NCBI GenBank assembly: GCA_024529925.1
Contig: JAFEUB010000795.1
Span: 992,001 to 1,056,000 of the forward strand
Reading direction: 5' to 3'
Length of the DNA: 64,000 nucleotides
DNA from: Ophthalmolycus amberensis
Taxonomy: Eukaryota > Chordata > Actinopteri > Perciformes > Zoarcidae
A model generated the notes under the pieces. The model worked only from the letters and a program-made list of their open reading frames with translations, was not told where the DNA came from and did not search any database. Position 1 is the stretch's first letter. The number at the start of each line of letters is the position of its first letter. The translations under genes and the position numbers were made by a program. Positions 11,877-23,080 of the stretch are shown piece after piece.

Positions 11877-14800
11877 CTGTTTTTTCCATAATTGTTCGTC
11901 TTTCTTTTGGGTAACCAACAAAGCAACCTGTATCCTTGAACATGTTTCTTTTTGTTGTAACAAATAGTTGACAATTCTTAGCACAGGGTGGCCTTTTTGA
12001 ATCTCAATCATACTCAAATCACTTCTTCAGCAGTAACCTGATTCCAAAGCTGGCAGTAAACAGGAAAGGGTCAACTTGGCGCTGACACAGAGCAGCGGAG
12101 CCTTTCCATCAGCTGAGCATCAAATCAGGTCAATCTAAATAACTCCCTTGATTATAATTTCTATACCCTTTGGGGTCATGGGGGGTCAAACGTGTCGTCT
12201 TGCCGTGGATCATTCTTACACGTGGGGGAAAACTGAACTGGGATGCTTGAGAAGGGTCTAGAGCTGAGGAGAGTCACTCATCCTTGTGTCTAAGTAGGCA
12301 TCTGCTCCTATTTAACCCCTGGCCACAACAGCACTCTGGGTAATCAGAGTGACCACTGTGCTTGACTTACTGCCTTTGCAATGAAGGAGAACACATCGCA
12401 GTCACACATGCAGGCAGCTATCCCGTCCACAGGCTGTTGTCGTTCAGGGAAACATATTGCCACTACACAACGTGATCGCTCCCCAGTACAGCACTGCACT
12501 GAGCTACAACAGTGTGATCTAAAAAGCTCTGACTGATAGCTCTAATAGAGCCTTCTGTCTACTCGCAAAGCTGTTTGTATTGGGTCCCAGACCGGGGCTG
12601 CCACTGCTCCTCTCATGCGCAGTTGTCATTCAAAGTGACTGCAGCTTGTGTATCTGTGAGATGACAGGTTGCTCATTGTTTTACACGCTCGCAGACTATG
12701 CCTGTGAGAGAGTGAGTGCAGGCCCCTCAGGCAAGCATCATGTCAGCCAGCTTTGTTCTGCAGGATGCCGGGGCTCCCCTGGCTGCTGCTTGGCTCCTCT
12801 GCTAACTGGGGAAGTCAAGGAGATTAAATGGAACATCCTGAATCTCATACTTCCTAATGTTTTGTGACATCCACACTCTGCTGAGACTGTAGGCGTGCCT
12901 ACACAAAGGAACAGCGACAAAACAAATAGTGCCTCTTTGAAGAGTCTGTGCCACAAGACATGTGTACATCATTTACACTGATGTAGTCTGACATGGGGGG
13001 GGGGGTGGGGTTTCACAATGCAAACTTCAATAAATTATGGAGTATGTTTTGAGGGGCAATTTGAGAGTCAACCTTACAAAAGCATTGCGTTAGGACAATC
13101 AACTTGTAATTTCCCAATAAAATGTGTTCTTAGTCCAGGATTTTATAATACAAAAACTATTAAATTGAAGATCCTTTATATGAAACATGGTTGTGTTTTT
13201 TTTTGTTTGATGGCATGTAATAGTATATTAATGAAGCACTTGATACTGTCGTATGAATTATTGAGGACAAGACCGCAGTCCCAAGTCAGTCCAGTCAACC
13301 CAGGATCTCTGACATCAGGGAGCGTGTCCCCAGACAGGAGGACCAGACCAGCTTTGTTGAAGGCTGTAGATTTTAGTAAGCACATCAGTATGAATCAGAA
13401 GAATGATGAGAATTGATGTATTAAAGATAAAGCTTTGTTAGTCATGTCCCAAAAAACTAAAACATAAAATAACTTACTTTACCATAAAAACAAGAACTAC
13501 AGCATAGAGTACATAACAACATAAACAAAATCATGATGGAAATGCGTGTGGAGGTTTGTAATATTGCAGTGGACACAGAGAGAAAGAAAAGGAGAGATGA
13601 CAGTCAGATGCGGAAAATATAAATGTCTGAGCGATCATTATTATTTCATACAAATGCCTTTTCTTTGCTTGAAAAATTTAAGCTGCAATAGCAGCATCAA
13701 TGCTGCACATGTCAAAAGAAAGCCCAGGGACCACAGACGATTTAAGTGGGAGAGGAGAGCATATGCAAAAGCCACATGTGTAACATCCATCAGTAAACAG
13801 TGAATATGTGGTAAACTTGGCAGAACACTGACATTTTTTAAGAGCACAGCCAGTGTGTTAAATAAAGAGAGGAGCCAGCTAGCTCCTTTCTTATGTCAGG
13901 TTGAGGATGGGCCAAAGTGTGTGCACTGCTCCGAATATTATGAACCATAACAAGATGTCACGGCAATTTCACAATGCTGGGTTGGATCCTTTCTAGGGTC
14001 AGTTATGTCGTCAGTGCAATAAATATTCAAGTGATGAACACTAATTAAAACAAAATATCCATATAAGGAAAGCTATCACAAAATACATTTAAAAAGCACT
14101 CACAAAGCAAGTCAAACAAAACCACTGTGTGCAGGCACCAAGAACTAAAAGACAACATTGATTTAATAATGGCCCTTCATCATAAATGGAATTCCGTTTG
14201 TGTGGTAAAGCTTCTCACAGGAGTCGGGATTTCTTTTTTTTTCATATTTCCTCACCAAAACTAGTTTTACTCCTGAGCTGTAAACCAGACCTAACACTTA
14301 AAATTTCTAACATATTGATCAGACCCCAGTTTACATATTGATCATAAGCAGGTGAACTACAAATGGTAGTTTAATTCAAAGCACACACTTTAAATCATAC
14401 ATTATGATAATGACAGAGTGATGTTTTTCCAAACAAGGACTTTCAACGAGCCTTCAAATTTCAGTCTTGAGTCTTGAGAAAACCCACTGCCTAATTAGAC
14501 ATGCAATATCATTCGGACAACAACCAATGAACAAATTTGCGTATATTGCTGTATTCTTCAGTCATTAGTTCACAGGCTATCGGTACATACTGTATAAATA
14601 AACAAGAAACCTTATTCTTGCCTGTGTAGGGTTCTAACAGTGCTTGTGCCTTTGATCTGTGGTCCTTGATCTATCGGGCTCATGGTGTCATATCCCCCTG
14701 TGATGTGGTGGATTAATTAGGTGGAACGGCTATTTATCCCTTAAAATCATAATACTAATTTACCCAATGCAATGTGGAGGCTCTGTGGGTGGCAGCAGTG

Positions 14801-15190
14801 GGTCCAACTATTAAAAACGCTTAGCCAACACATGATCTGATGTGCTCCAGCACTGAATAGATCACAAATCAGTCAAGACATTCAGCACACTGAAATACCA
14901 ATTATTAACAAATATTAACGGCAATGTTTTACCGCTTCTTTCGGAGCATGCGCTACACAAATGTTTATTTGTATCAAAAAATGCGTTTCAAATCCTCTCC
15001 ATTTTAAGAAAAACATGAGAAAGATTTTACTCTGTGCCATGGTTTTCACAAATTCAGTGATAGAGATAGGGCAGAGTGACTGTATACATGGACAGAGGCG
15101 GGATTCAGGGGGAAGTGTGTCAGTAAAAAGTGAGAATATCAAGGAAAAAGTGTGGATATTTAGGTGTGAGAGGGAGAGAGACAGTGACAG
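11876..15190. other. Noncoding stretch with a G-tract at 12995-13010
   Basis: No gene recognised. The part from about 12550 to 12850 is more GC-rich and open in one frame for 95 codons, but it shows no domain. A G-run broken by one T sits at 12995-13010. Sequence near 13430-13530 is A-rich and vaguely resembles the end of a short interspersed repeat, but I could not identify it. Confidence 0.5.
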
Positions 15191-15208
15191 GGAGAGAGAG
15201 AGAGAGAG
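15191..15208. repeat. (GA)n microsatellite
   Basis: A GA run within a longer purine-rich segment (about 15165-15210). Confidence 0.9.
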
Positions 15209-15262
15209 TGTAGTAGCTAGTCTGTCTGTCATCAGCGAACTAGTCATGAAATGTAAAATAAT

Positions 15263-15871
15263 TCATACGTAATGAAATTGCTGCAACGAGAAGGAAGCAA
15301 GAAAATAGAGAGGCAGAGCAAGCCAGAGAGATGGAGAAAAAGAGAGTCTGGAAACAAGACCTGCCAAACATTTCAATAAAAATCTTTCCTTGGTTCTTTG
15401 TGTCCCAACCAAAGATAGTGTACATTGTCCATCCCTGTGTACAATCCTGCAGCGTAGGGCCCCTGGTTCCCTAGGCTGAATGCTCTGGTCTGTGAATGCT
15501 ATCTCAGAGCAGCAGTGCCCAGAATGGTGCCTATTCCCACACCCAGCGAACGCCACCAGGGGATAAGGAAAACACAATTGATAGAAAGTGTATTCTTTTC
15601 CATAGGTTCCCACCAGCATGTCACCAACTGTTTCCGGATGCCTTATCAAAGAACAAATGCCTTTCAAAACGGGGAAACAAAGCAGCGGGCTGCATTGTCG
15701 CCTGCTTTTAGACAGGGGTAATCTGGCTTTTCCATCACACACACCAAAGTAACCTCCACCTATCATTCTTGCAAACAAGGCCATGCAGGGAGCCGGCCAC
15801 ATGCCATCTTCTGTTGTCTGTTGAACACAACCTGGACAGGAATGGTGCAATACACCCACGATCACCTCCAC
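15263..15871 (-). other. Longest open frame outside a transposon (202 codons), status unknown
   Basis: The frame starts at ATG (15871) and has no stop until 15263. The product would be rich in Cys, Ser, Leu and Phe, with a hydrophobic, serine-rich C-terminal third (LSFSPSLWLALPLYFLASFS). I see no signal peptide at its N terminus, no recognised domain and no family resemblance. Overlapping plus-strand frames of 68 and 71 codons cover part of the same bases, which suggests low stop density rather than selection for coding. The block is less AT-rich than its surroundings and could be a conserved noncoding element or part of a noncoding transcript. I do not call it a gene. Confidence 0.2.
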
Positions 15872-16545
15872 ATAAACTGTCTCTCAACTTCAATTTCTGA
15901 TGGCAGTTTTTGCAAAGCCTTTCAATGCCCATAATATATTCTGTAACAATCACAGATATGCATTGTGGGGAATTGCTGCAGTTCTTTAAGAATCTCCCTA
16001 AATGTGCTTCATCTAATGACCTTGTGATAGTTTATACGGTTGAGAATTCTTTATCCCTTTTTCACACCAACAGTGTACGTTACCATTGTCCTGCTTAGCC
16101 CCACAGTAGAGTACCATCTACTGGCTGTCTATGGAACTGGAAACACTACCATGAAGATCTCATCTGGTCCTCAAAGTCATCACATAGTTGTCTCTTAAGG
16201 CAAACAAAAGAGATCAACCACAGCATCTGTGCACTTCTCATATCACCTTCTGTAGAAATACAGAATTTGACTAATATGCAGCACAAATGATGCGCATCTT
16301 TATAAATCAAAGGTACTTAAACTTATGTAAGATATAAATTTGTGACAAGGCACAATTTTTGCTTTGTCTTTTGGATCACACAAGTATTTAGGAAAGGCAG
16401 TTTTATTCATAAACCTTCAGTGAAGCCACAAGTTGTGTGATTTTACTTACGAGACACGTAAGCTGCTGTAACGTAAGTTAGTTGTGTTATGTGCTGTTGT
16501 TAGGGTAGAAAAAGCTTACTATTTTCTGTGTATGTGTAATGAGGG
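15872..16545. other. Noncoding stretch, nothing recognised
   Basis: Unique AT-rich sequence leading into the short L2 insertion. Confidence 0.55.
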
Positions 16546-16796
16546 AGATTGAAGACCTTTCTGTTTGCTGCTGCCTTTAATTGAACCACGTTCAATTAAT
16601 ATATTAATCAATTTCCTGCATTTCTGCATTTTACTACTGCATTTTATTTCTTACACTGTTTTTTAATTGTTTTTGAAATCTCCTTTTCTTTTGCCTTGTG
16701 TTTTGATGCTTTTAATGGTTTTATGTGAAGCACTTTGAATTACCTTGTTGTTGAAATGTGCTATACAAATAAACTTGCCTTGCCTTGCCTTGCCTT
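16546..16796 (+). mobile_element. L2-type LINE, 3' end only
   Basis: This fragment carries the last codons of the L2 ORF2 (reading toward a terminal AAAFN and stop) and the whole 3' untranslated region, ending in four TTGCC units plus TT. It is identical, base for base, to the reverse complement of 38499-38749, the 3' end of the longer L2 copy. It is a severely 5'-truncated insertion in the plus orientation, the usual product of incomplete target-primed reverse transcription. A possible 9-base duplication ('cttactatt') occurs just after the tail (about 16795-16803) and again at about 16514-16522, but some 23 bases of unexplained sequence then separate the upstream copy from the L2 start, so the target-site call is weak. 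Confidence 0.93.
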
Positions 16797-17984
16797 ACTA
16801 TTCTCTTGTACAAAAGAGAAATACTAAATATTTTATTGAAGTAAGAAAAAATAAATAAATACAATTTTCAATAAAAATTCCCTTTGCCAGCAGCCAGATA
16901 CTCAACACAGCTCAAACAACAAAACAATAATGACCATTACTTTCATATTGTCAGATGCAACAACTCTTTATTTAGAGAAACTCATGTGCACTTAAATGAT
17001 TTCTATGCGATCATAAGTAATGTTAATGTTATCCCTGGAATACCATTAAATTGTTATTTATTATCATGAACAATATTTTCCATATATAAAGCAGTAAGGC
17101 CCGTTTTCACTTTCACCTATTCTGCTGAATACGGAACACATACTTATAACACCTGTGTTGTCTGTCTGTTGGATTAAGGAGGTGACAACCTGTTTCTGAA
17201 GCCGGGAGGGAGATATCATCGGCACTAAAAGATAAATAGATCAGTAGAAGTGTCACTATCCTTCCTGCCTTATGACACACAGGGACACTGATAATTACTC
17301 ACTCGATGACAGCCACTGTGAAAAAAAAAGAAGAAAAGCAAAAACCTTGTCAGGTGATTTCAAAAACCAAATGGATTACAAATCAGATGAGAAATGATAC
17401 ATTACTACCACTAATCAATTATTGTGTGATCAATTATCACTTAGATTTCACTGTATTACACCCCACTACCCAAAGTTGCTAATTTCAACCAAAAAAACAA
17501 TGATTGCCGCAAATGAAAAACAACATCTACACTTCAAAACTGGTAAAACAAAATGTCGCTCATTTCCTCCTCTAACACCCTGAAACTGATATGACACAGG
17601 CTTCACGACGTGTGAGATTTGAGTTAATCCTGTGAAAGAGATTGGTGAGTGAGCGGGTGGAGACAGAGAGCCAGAAATATAACTATTTTGCGAAGACAAA
17701 TACAACTCATTAAACAATGCTGTTCACAAAATGATTTCACAACATCAAAAACCTCTCCAAAATATGAATTTGCTAGATTTCAGAGTGCCCAAATCTTTAC
17801 TCAGTTCACAAATGGCATCGCAAACCAGCAAACATCAACCAATTACACCTTTAAAGGAATAAAATCTCAGTCTGGGTCACGGTCAGTGAAATGTCTTTTT
17901 GTGCGCTATTTATACATTCTGATTAGATTAGATGATGCAAAGAAAGGGCCATGAAAAACCCTCTGTCACTGCCATTGTGCCGCT

Positions 17985-18130
17985 GTACTGTTGTTGACAT
18001 CCACAGAGTCTCGGTGTGGGCTGCTCTGCATCTTCACTGCCCGAAGGCTGTTTTCCTAATCATATTAATGAGGGAGCGATGCTCCAACCTGTGCTGCGGA
18101 GCCGCCGCCTGTGCTCAAGGAGCAGTCCTA
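17985..18130. promoter_or_regulatory. Candidate noncoding regulatory block
   Basis: This block is compositionally distinct: GC-richer flanks surround a 'cctaatcatattaatgagg' core with closely spaced homeodomain-like TAAT words. It is followed by a small perfect hairpin (ggagc-gat-gctcc, 18073-18085) and a CpG-containing segment. It has no coding features. This is an inference from composition only; conservation in other fish would be needed to support it. Confidence 0.22.
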
Positions 18131-18899
18131 TTTACACTGTACCTATACTAATCTGACAGCCTTGATCAAGGAACAGAAAATAAAACCCCTAAGGCCTCTA
18201 TTGATCAACCTTGAGTCGTACTCTAACGCCGTTGTGAGGGGCTGGTTAGCTATTACAAATGTTAATGTGTTCAATGAATTATTTCGTCAGAAAAAGCCTG
18301 CTGCATTAAGTATTTATTTTGAAGTAAACTATTTCAAAAGGGTGTCCATACTGAATCATGCCTGTTGAGATCAGTCAACCCAAGAGTGTGGCCTGTTCTT
18401 TGTGTACGTCTACAGTTTGGGGCCGAGAGAGTGGAATTACAGTTAAGGAGGACGTCAATAGCAGGAAGCCTTTACCAGTCTTTTAGGTTCTGAGTTGGGC
18501 TTCTCAACAGAGCGGTCTCAACCCTCTGACTGTGTGATCATATAATTGCAATCTCAGGAAAATCAACAGACTTTCATTATTTATGTCATTCAAAAAAGCG
18601 GAGGCGAGAATCCTGTTTCACTTAAAGTTGTACGTAAGCTCAGGGGCTTGTACACCATCATCTATCATAATCTAAGCCCTAAGATCTTATGACCTCCTGG
18701 TTCATTCATGTGAACCTGCAAATAAGAACAAAGTTGAAAACAACACCATGAAAAAGATAAAAACAAAATACAATAAAGTGCAGAGTGTATTTGTTGTAAA
18801 TAACTAATATAATTACCCGTGGAAACCTGCCTTCTCACTGATTTCCTAAATGTTTACTAATGGACTCTCTCTCTCGTAGCCATTCTATTACAGAGAATT

Positions 18900-19015
18900 G
18901 TTGAGTGTTGCCCTGGAGGCTTATATCTCTCCCAGGGCCACGGGCCTGGTTAATGGATGACCCACTTGTTAGCTAATTGCCGTGGTGTCCCTGAACACAA
19001 AGGAAATGTTAAATT
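18900..19015. promoter_or_regulatory. Candidate noncoding regulatory block
   Basis: A non-repetitive segment in which 'gccctgg' and 'ccagggc' form 7-base inverted arms around 'aggcttatatctct', followed by 'ggttaatggatgac' and 'agctaattg' homeodomain-like words. No open frame is present. Enhancer function is inferred, not shown. Confidence 0.2.
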
Positions 19016-20314
19016 GTGTTATGTGGCTGTTAGATAATGAGCTGGAGCAGCACTTTCCTCTATGCTCGAAGTACAGTCCATAAGTATGACTGTGGTTAAC
19101 ACCTTAGAAAAGGAGGAGACTTGTTTCCAATGATTTTACAAAGATTGCCGTCTATTATCATGCTTTTGTTCTTCAGTTTGTGCACTTCTTCAGTCAATTG
19201 TAAAATATTAGTGTTATTTATTACAAGTTTGTATTTGCAACAGTGGTAGAATTCTAACAACAAAAAGAGTCGAAACGATCACAGTTATCTTAGTGATACA
19301 CAAACAAACCGAAAAGATGTCCGAACACCACTTTTCCTCTTACACACAGAATCCAGGCCACATGTCTTGTGTGTCATCAAAACGTGGAAGCTGACTTCAC
19401 GAACAGCCAGTTATTAGATCCGCGCTCCAACAGTGCACACATAAACTGTGACCTCGTAAAGAAAAAAGAAGCAGGGTCACACAAATCTTAAACAAGGACC
19501 TATCACCCTGTCTCTAATGTCGCTACTCTCTAGTAAAATCCCAGCAGACGAGCACCTCGCAAAGTCACGAGTTTCAGACTTACAGTCACCTAACCTCAAC
19601 GAAAGCAGACCGATTCAAACCAAATGAACAGCATGCTTGTGCTCCTGCTAGAAAAGTTGAACAACAAATATTAAAGTTGGGTAGAGCATTAATGCGGCAA
19701 GAAAAATGTAATGAGTTTCAACGATTCTCTAACTTGTTTTATTTTCTTTGGGGGGGGCTCTATACCAAAATACTTATTTATCTTGTTGAGCCAATTTTGC
19801 CATGTCTGTGAATCAAACTTTAACTTAAATTACCAAATAGAAGACAGATAAAAAGTCTCTTTAAGTAAATGCGAGCCCGGTGTGGGTATATTTTGGTGTC
19901 CCTGAAGTACGGACGGCCTCCTCACCTCTTGGACCTGAAGCCAGCAGTGAGGAGACCGAGCCTGCCCAAAGAGTCTCTTTCACCCTCTGAGGATTTGTTT
20001 TCACTGGAGGACATGCTGGAACACAGTGCCATGTTTGAATTCTACTGGCACCTTTTTCAAATAGGGTAACTACAGCCAATTGGAAAGCCCTGGCTGGTGA
20101 TTTTATTCAATATTTAACGTCCTAGGGCAGAATCTCTGGCAGCGCGGGATAAACAGCCTGGACTTCACTGGGTTAATGAAATAAATAACTAAACCTAGCT
20201 TTCCTTAGATATCTTACAATTGACACTTACTAAAATCCAAGAAACTCCCTTTCTCATGCCCACGGTTTTGTTACGGCTTTATCATCAGTATCAGCAGCCT
20301 GTGTTTATTCAACC

Positions 20315-20460
20315 CTCAATTACCAAAGGCTCAGCCGGCAGGCCTGTAATTGATTACTTTAATTGATTGGTTGGGGGGGTAACCATGGCTGAAAAGCAGT
20401 TTATCTTAATCAGTTGAGAGGAAATTTAGAGAGGAGCTTGATTTCCTCCAGCTGATCACC
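20315..20460. promoter_or_regulatory. Candidate noncoding regulatory block, clustered ATTA words
   Basis: Closely spaced 'gtaattgattac' and 'tttaattgattgg' words sit next to a GC-rich 'gctcagccggcaggcc' segment. Such paired ATTA spacing fits homeodomain binding. There is no coding evidence and function is inferred. Confidence 0.22.
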
Positions 20461-20664
20461 CCTGTGTGGTATGAAAGTGCAGAGTGGAAGGTGGTGTGTG
20501 AACATTTCTAGTTACACATCGAACACTAAGGAGGGGATGAACATTTACGCATAAAGATGACAGATTTGTGGAATTTGGTCCCTCTTTTTTGGTGATAATC
20601 TCCCTCTGTCCAAACTGGGGAGAATTGTTCCTGAAGCGAAGCAAAGGTCAGAGAGAGCACAGAT

Positions 20665-20727
20665 CGTAAAACCCTTTGAGACAAATTTGTGATATTAGAC
20701 TATTTAAATAAAACTGACTTGACTTAT
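20665..20727 (+). repeat. LINE/SINE 3' tail ending (TTGAC)n
   Basis: The motif 'accctttgagacaaatttg' followed by 'tgatattagactatttaaataaaactgacttgactta' is the familiar end of several teleost L2-like LINEs and SINEs: a 'gtgatattgggctatataaataaa' consensus followed by short TTGAC repeats. Only the last 60 or so bases are recognisable and they are diverged, so the insertion is old and truncated. Confidence 0.65.
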
Positions 20728-22802
20728 AATATGCTATTCAAAGGTGCATTTACCAACTAAATGTTATATAATATAATATACGTAGTATTTTTTGTTTATG
20801 TTTACGTTTGACATTATTTATTATGTTGTTTTTTATATTTTACAAATGAGTGGGGCAAGTATATGCTAAGTCATTTAAAGGAAAGGCTTCTTTTAATGAA
20901 CTTAAAGCAGTCTAATTAGAGCAGTTCCAATTAAACTGTGGGTATTGATGAAAATAATAAAAAATGCAAGAAGATTTCTTTTCTGAATTCAATGGATCTT
21001 TGCTCCTGGCTGTTAGAAGCCTAAATGACGAGTAGTGCCCATTCTTTCCATTAGTCTCCATCTTATCCTTTATTGTGATGTGCCTTAACTCTTATATAAG
21101 AGCACTATTAATTAAAACAGTATCAATGTCCTTTCTGAAGAGAGTGAAGATAGCGATATTGCTGATGATGGTTTACATATGCATGTGTAACAATTTAATG
21201 ACACTATATGGGCTATAATTAACCAAGACGGTCTGAAATGGCCGTACTCTGGTGTTGTTGGAGGATTCTGACGACGCAAAACACATTTTGCTCCGTCTCT
21301 TCTATTGACAGGTTAACAAAGAGGGATGAACTGCATCGGCAAACAGGTGATTAAGAGCATGTCTACGGCCATTTGCGGAAGTCAGACTTGTGTGTAAGAG
21401 CAGTTTGACAATGATTGAGATGTATTCAATACACCTTTGCCCAGCTTTATAAACTAGAGTGCGCGCTGCGTTTGTGCATAAGAGTTTTAGTCTTGATGGT
21501 CTTCTTGGACGTAAACAGTAACAAAGAGGGAATATCCTGCAAACCCAACAACCTGTCAGTGATAACATGTGGCTGTTGACAGGATTAGAGTTGTGAAACA
21601 GCGGGAGTAAAACTGGAGTCGTTCCTGTGGATGTGAATTTTTTATCACTTCAGGATTGTTAAGAAAAGAAGGAGTCGGGGTAAACACCGCCATTTCTCTG
21701 CCGCTCTCTACAGCCAGAAGCAAGAATCCATGTGTATTATAAAAAATTAATTCAAAAAAAGTATATTTGCTGCCTCGGTGACCCTAAGTGCTGCATGCTG
21801 AACAGTACGCGCTTTATCTTTCAAAGCTGCAAGAAAACCACAAGTACACTTGTACATGACACAGGGAACCTTTTGAGAGCTGTGACTGCTTCAGAAGAAA
21901 GTACATACTGTACAGAGACTCTGCAGAACTTCCCGTACCTCAATACACTCTGGAGAAGGCCTGATATATATATATATATGTATGTGTTGGAAATGGTGAA
22001 TACTGGTGCTCCTTATGCTGGGTCAAGGATTATTTCTGAGTAATTCTGAATGTTTACTTGAGATAACCTTTGACTCTGTTGTGAACTCAAGGAGAAATAT
22101 CAACCTCATCTAGATAATAAAAGCCCCTCATTGATCTACTCATTTGTGTATGATAAATTGCTGAAGCAAATGATTTTGTTAAGGAGATTAGAGAAAGACA
22201 ATTCAGATAATGGAAATAATGCTCTTCTACAGCAGCAGAGATCCCCTAATGGACAGCGTTTATTGCACTCAGGAAACGTGTACTTAATTTAACCCTTCTT
22301 GCTCATGTATTTATCGGGGGAGCTATTTACAACTTTAACTTGTCTGAAATTATGACAACACTGACCTTTGCTATGTATAACCGCTTTGACCTGTCTGGCT
22401 TCATTCATGTCCGCTTACTGTTTGCCCTTTGCCTGGTGGTAATTGGTCTCTGCCTGGCACTAATGGCCGCTGGATAGGAATGCTTTCCCCCTGTCTGTTC
22501 AGAGGATAATGACAAGAGGCCTGCATGACCTTGTCTGGGTGGGAGCAGCTTTCCTCCTTCTGAGAGAGGCCACTCCACCAGGATCCCACTAGGCTCTGGT
22601 GTCTGTCAGCATCTGAAGATCCAGCACTGAAGCGCCACAGCAGGCAAGCACAACCAAGAGTTGCTGGGAGCCTGAGCAGTCATTCCCATGGTCCTTTGCC
22701 CAGAGTCGTTAACTTAAAGGTCCTGGTCTACACTGGACAAGAACCAAGTTAATATAGAGACTAACAGATTTTAGAATGAGATGACGATTTAGGTGAAATA
22801 AG
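20728..22802. other. Noncoding stretch, nothing firmly recognised
   Basis: AT-rich unique sequence with a short TA run at 21963-21979. The segment near 22.40-22.54 kb is listed separately as a possible regulatory block. Confidence 0.5.
22385..22545. promoter_or_regulatory. Candidate noncoding regulatory block
   Basis: A balanced-composition, non-repetitive segment ('tggtggtaattggtctctgc', then 'ctggcactaatggccgc', then 'gaggataatgac') with several TAAT cores in a GC-richer context. The only open frame, 62 codons on the minus strand, has no recognisable features. This is inference only. Confidence 0.2.
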
Positions 22803-23080
22803 TAGAGATGCAGTTAAAAAAAATCTTTTGGATTAATTCATCTATTGTTTAGTCTTAGGACATGCCCATCACAGGTTTTGAAAGCCAAAGGTGATGGTCA
22901 AGTTGCTTATTATTTCCTAATTAACAGTCTAAAATCCAAAGATATTCAATGTACAATGTCATAAACAGAAGGAAAAAGTCGCAAATTCTCACATTTGAGA
23001 AATTGGAACCAGCAAATATTTGACATTTCTCCGGATTAAATTGAATTAATCATCAAAAAAATCATGAAAATTGTTGCCAA
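22803..23080 (-). mobile_element. Degenerate hAT-type MITE
   Basis: The left end 'tagagatgcag' resembles the terminal repeat TAGGGCTGCAAC typical of a very common fish hAT MITE. Internally, read on the minus strand, it shows 'ctggttccaatttctcaaat', 'ttgaatatctttggattt' and 'catcacctttggct', in the order expected for that family. The far terminus is missing or too diverged, ending near 'attgttgcca'. It encodes nothing. It belongs to the same family as the copy at 33010-33337 but in opposite orientation; both are old. Confidence 0.72.

Larger units (their letters stand above)
16797..20664. other. Noncoding stretch with candidate regulatory blocks
   Basis: No gene recognised. It holds blocks near 18.0-18.1 kb, 18.9-19.0 kb and 20.3-20.45 kb that are listed separately. 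A 66-codon plus-strand frame at 19869-20069 and a 72-codon minus-strand frame overlap each other; neither has a domain. Confidence 0.5.

Noticed and set aside
11614..12017. His/Thr-rich and Val/Cys-rich open frames on both strands
   Set aside because: They are translations of the (GT)n microsatellite at 11840-11875, not proteins.
12580..12867. 95-codon Cys-rich plus-strand frame
   Set aside because: Cysteine spacing matches no domain I know and an overlapping minus-strand frame is equally open.
16514..16803. 'cttactatt' as a firm target-site duplication of the short L2
   Set aside because: The upstream copy is separated from the L2 start by about 23 unexplained bases, so it may be chance.
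19869..20069. 66-codon frame followed by a GGGTAAC donor-like sequence
   Set aside because: No acceptor with a proper pyrimidine tract upstream, a competing minus-strand frame, and no family resemblance.
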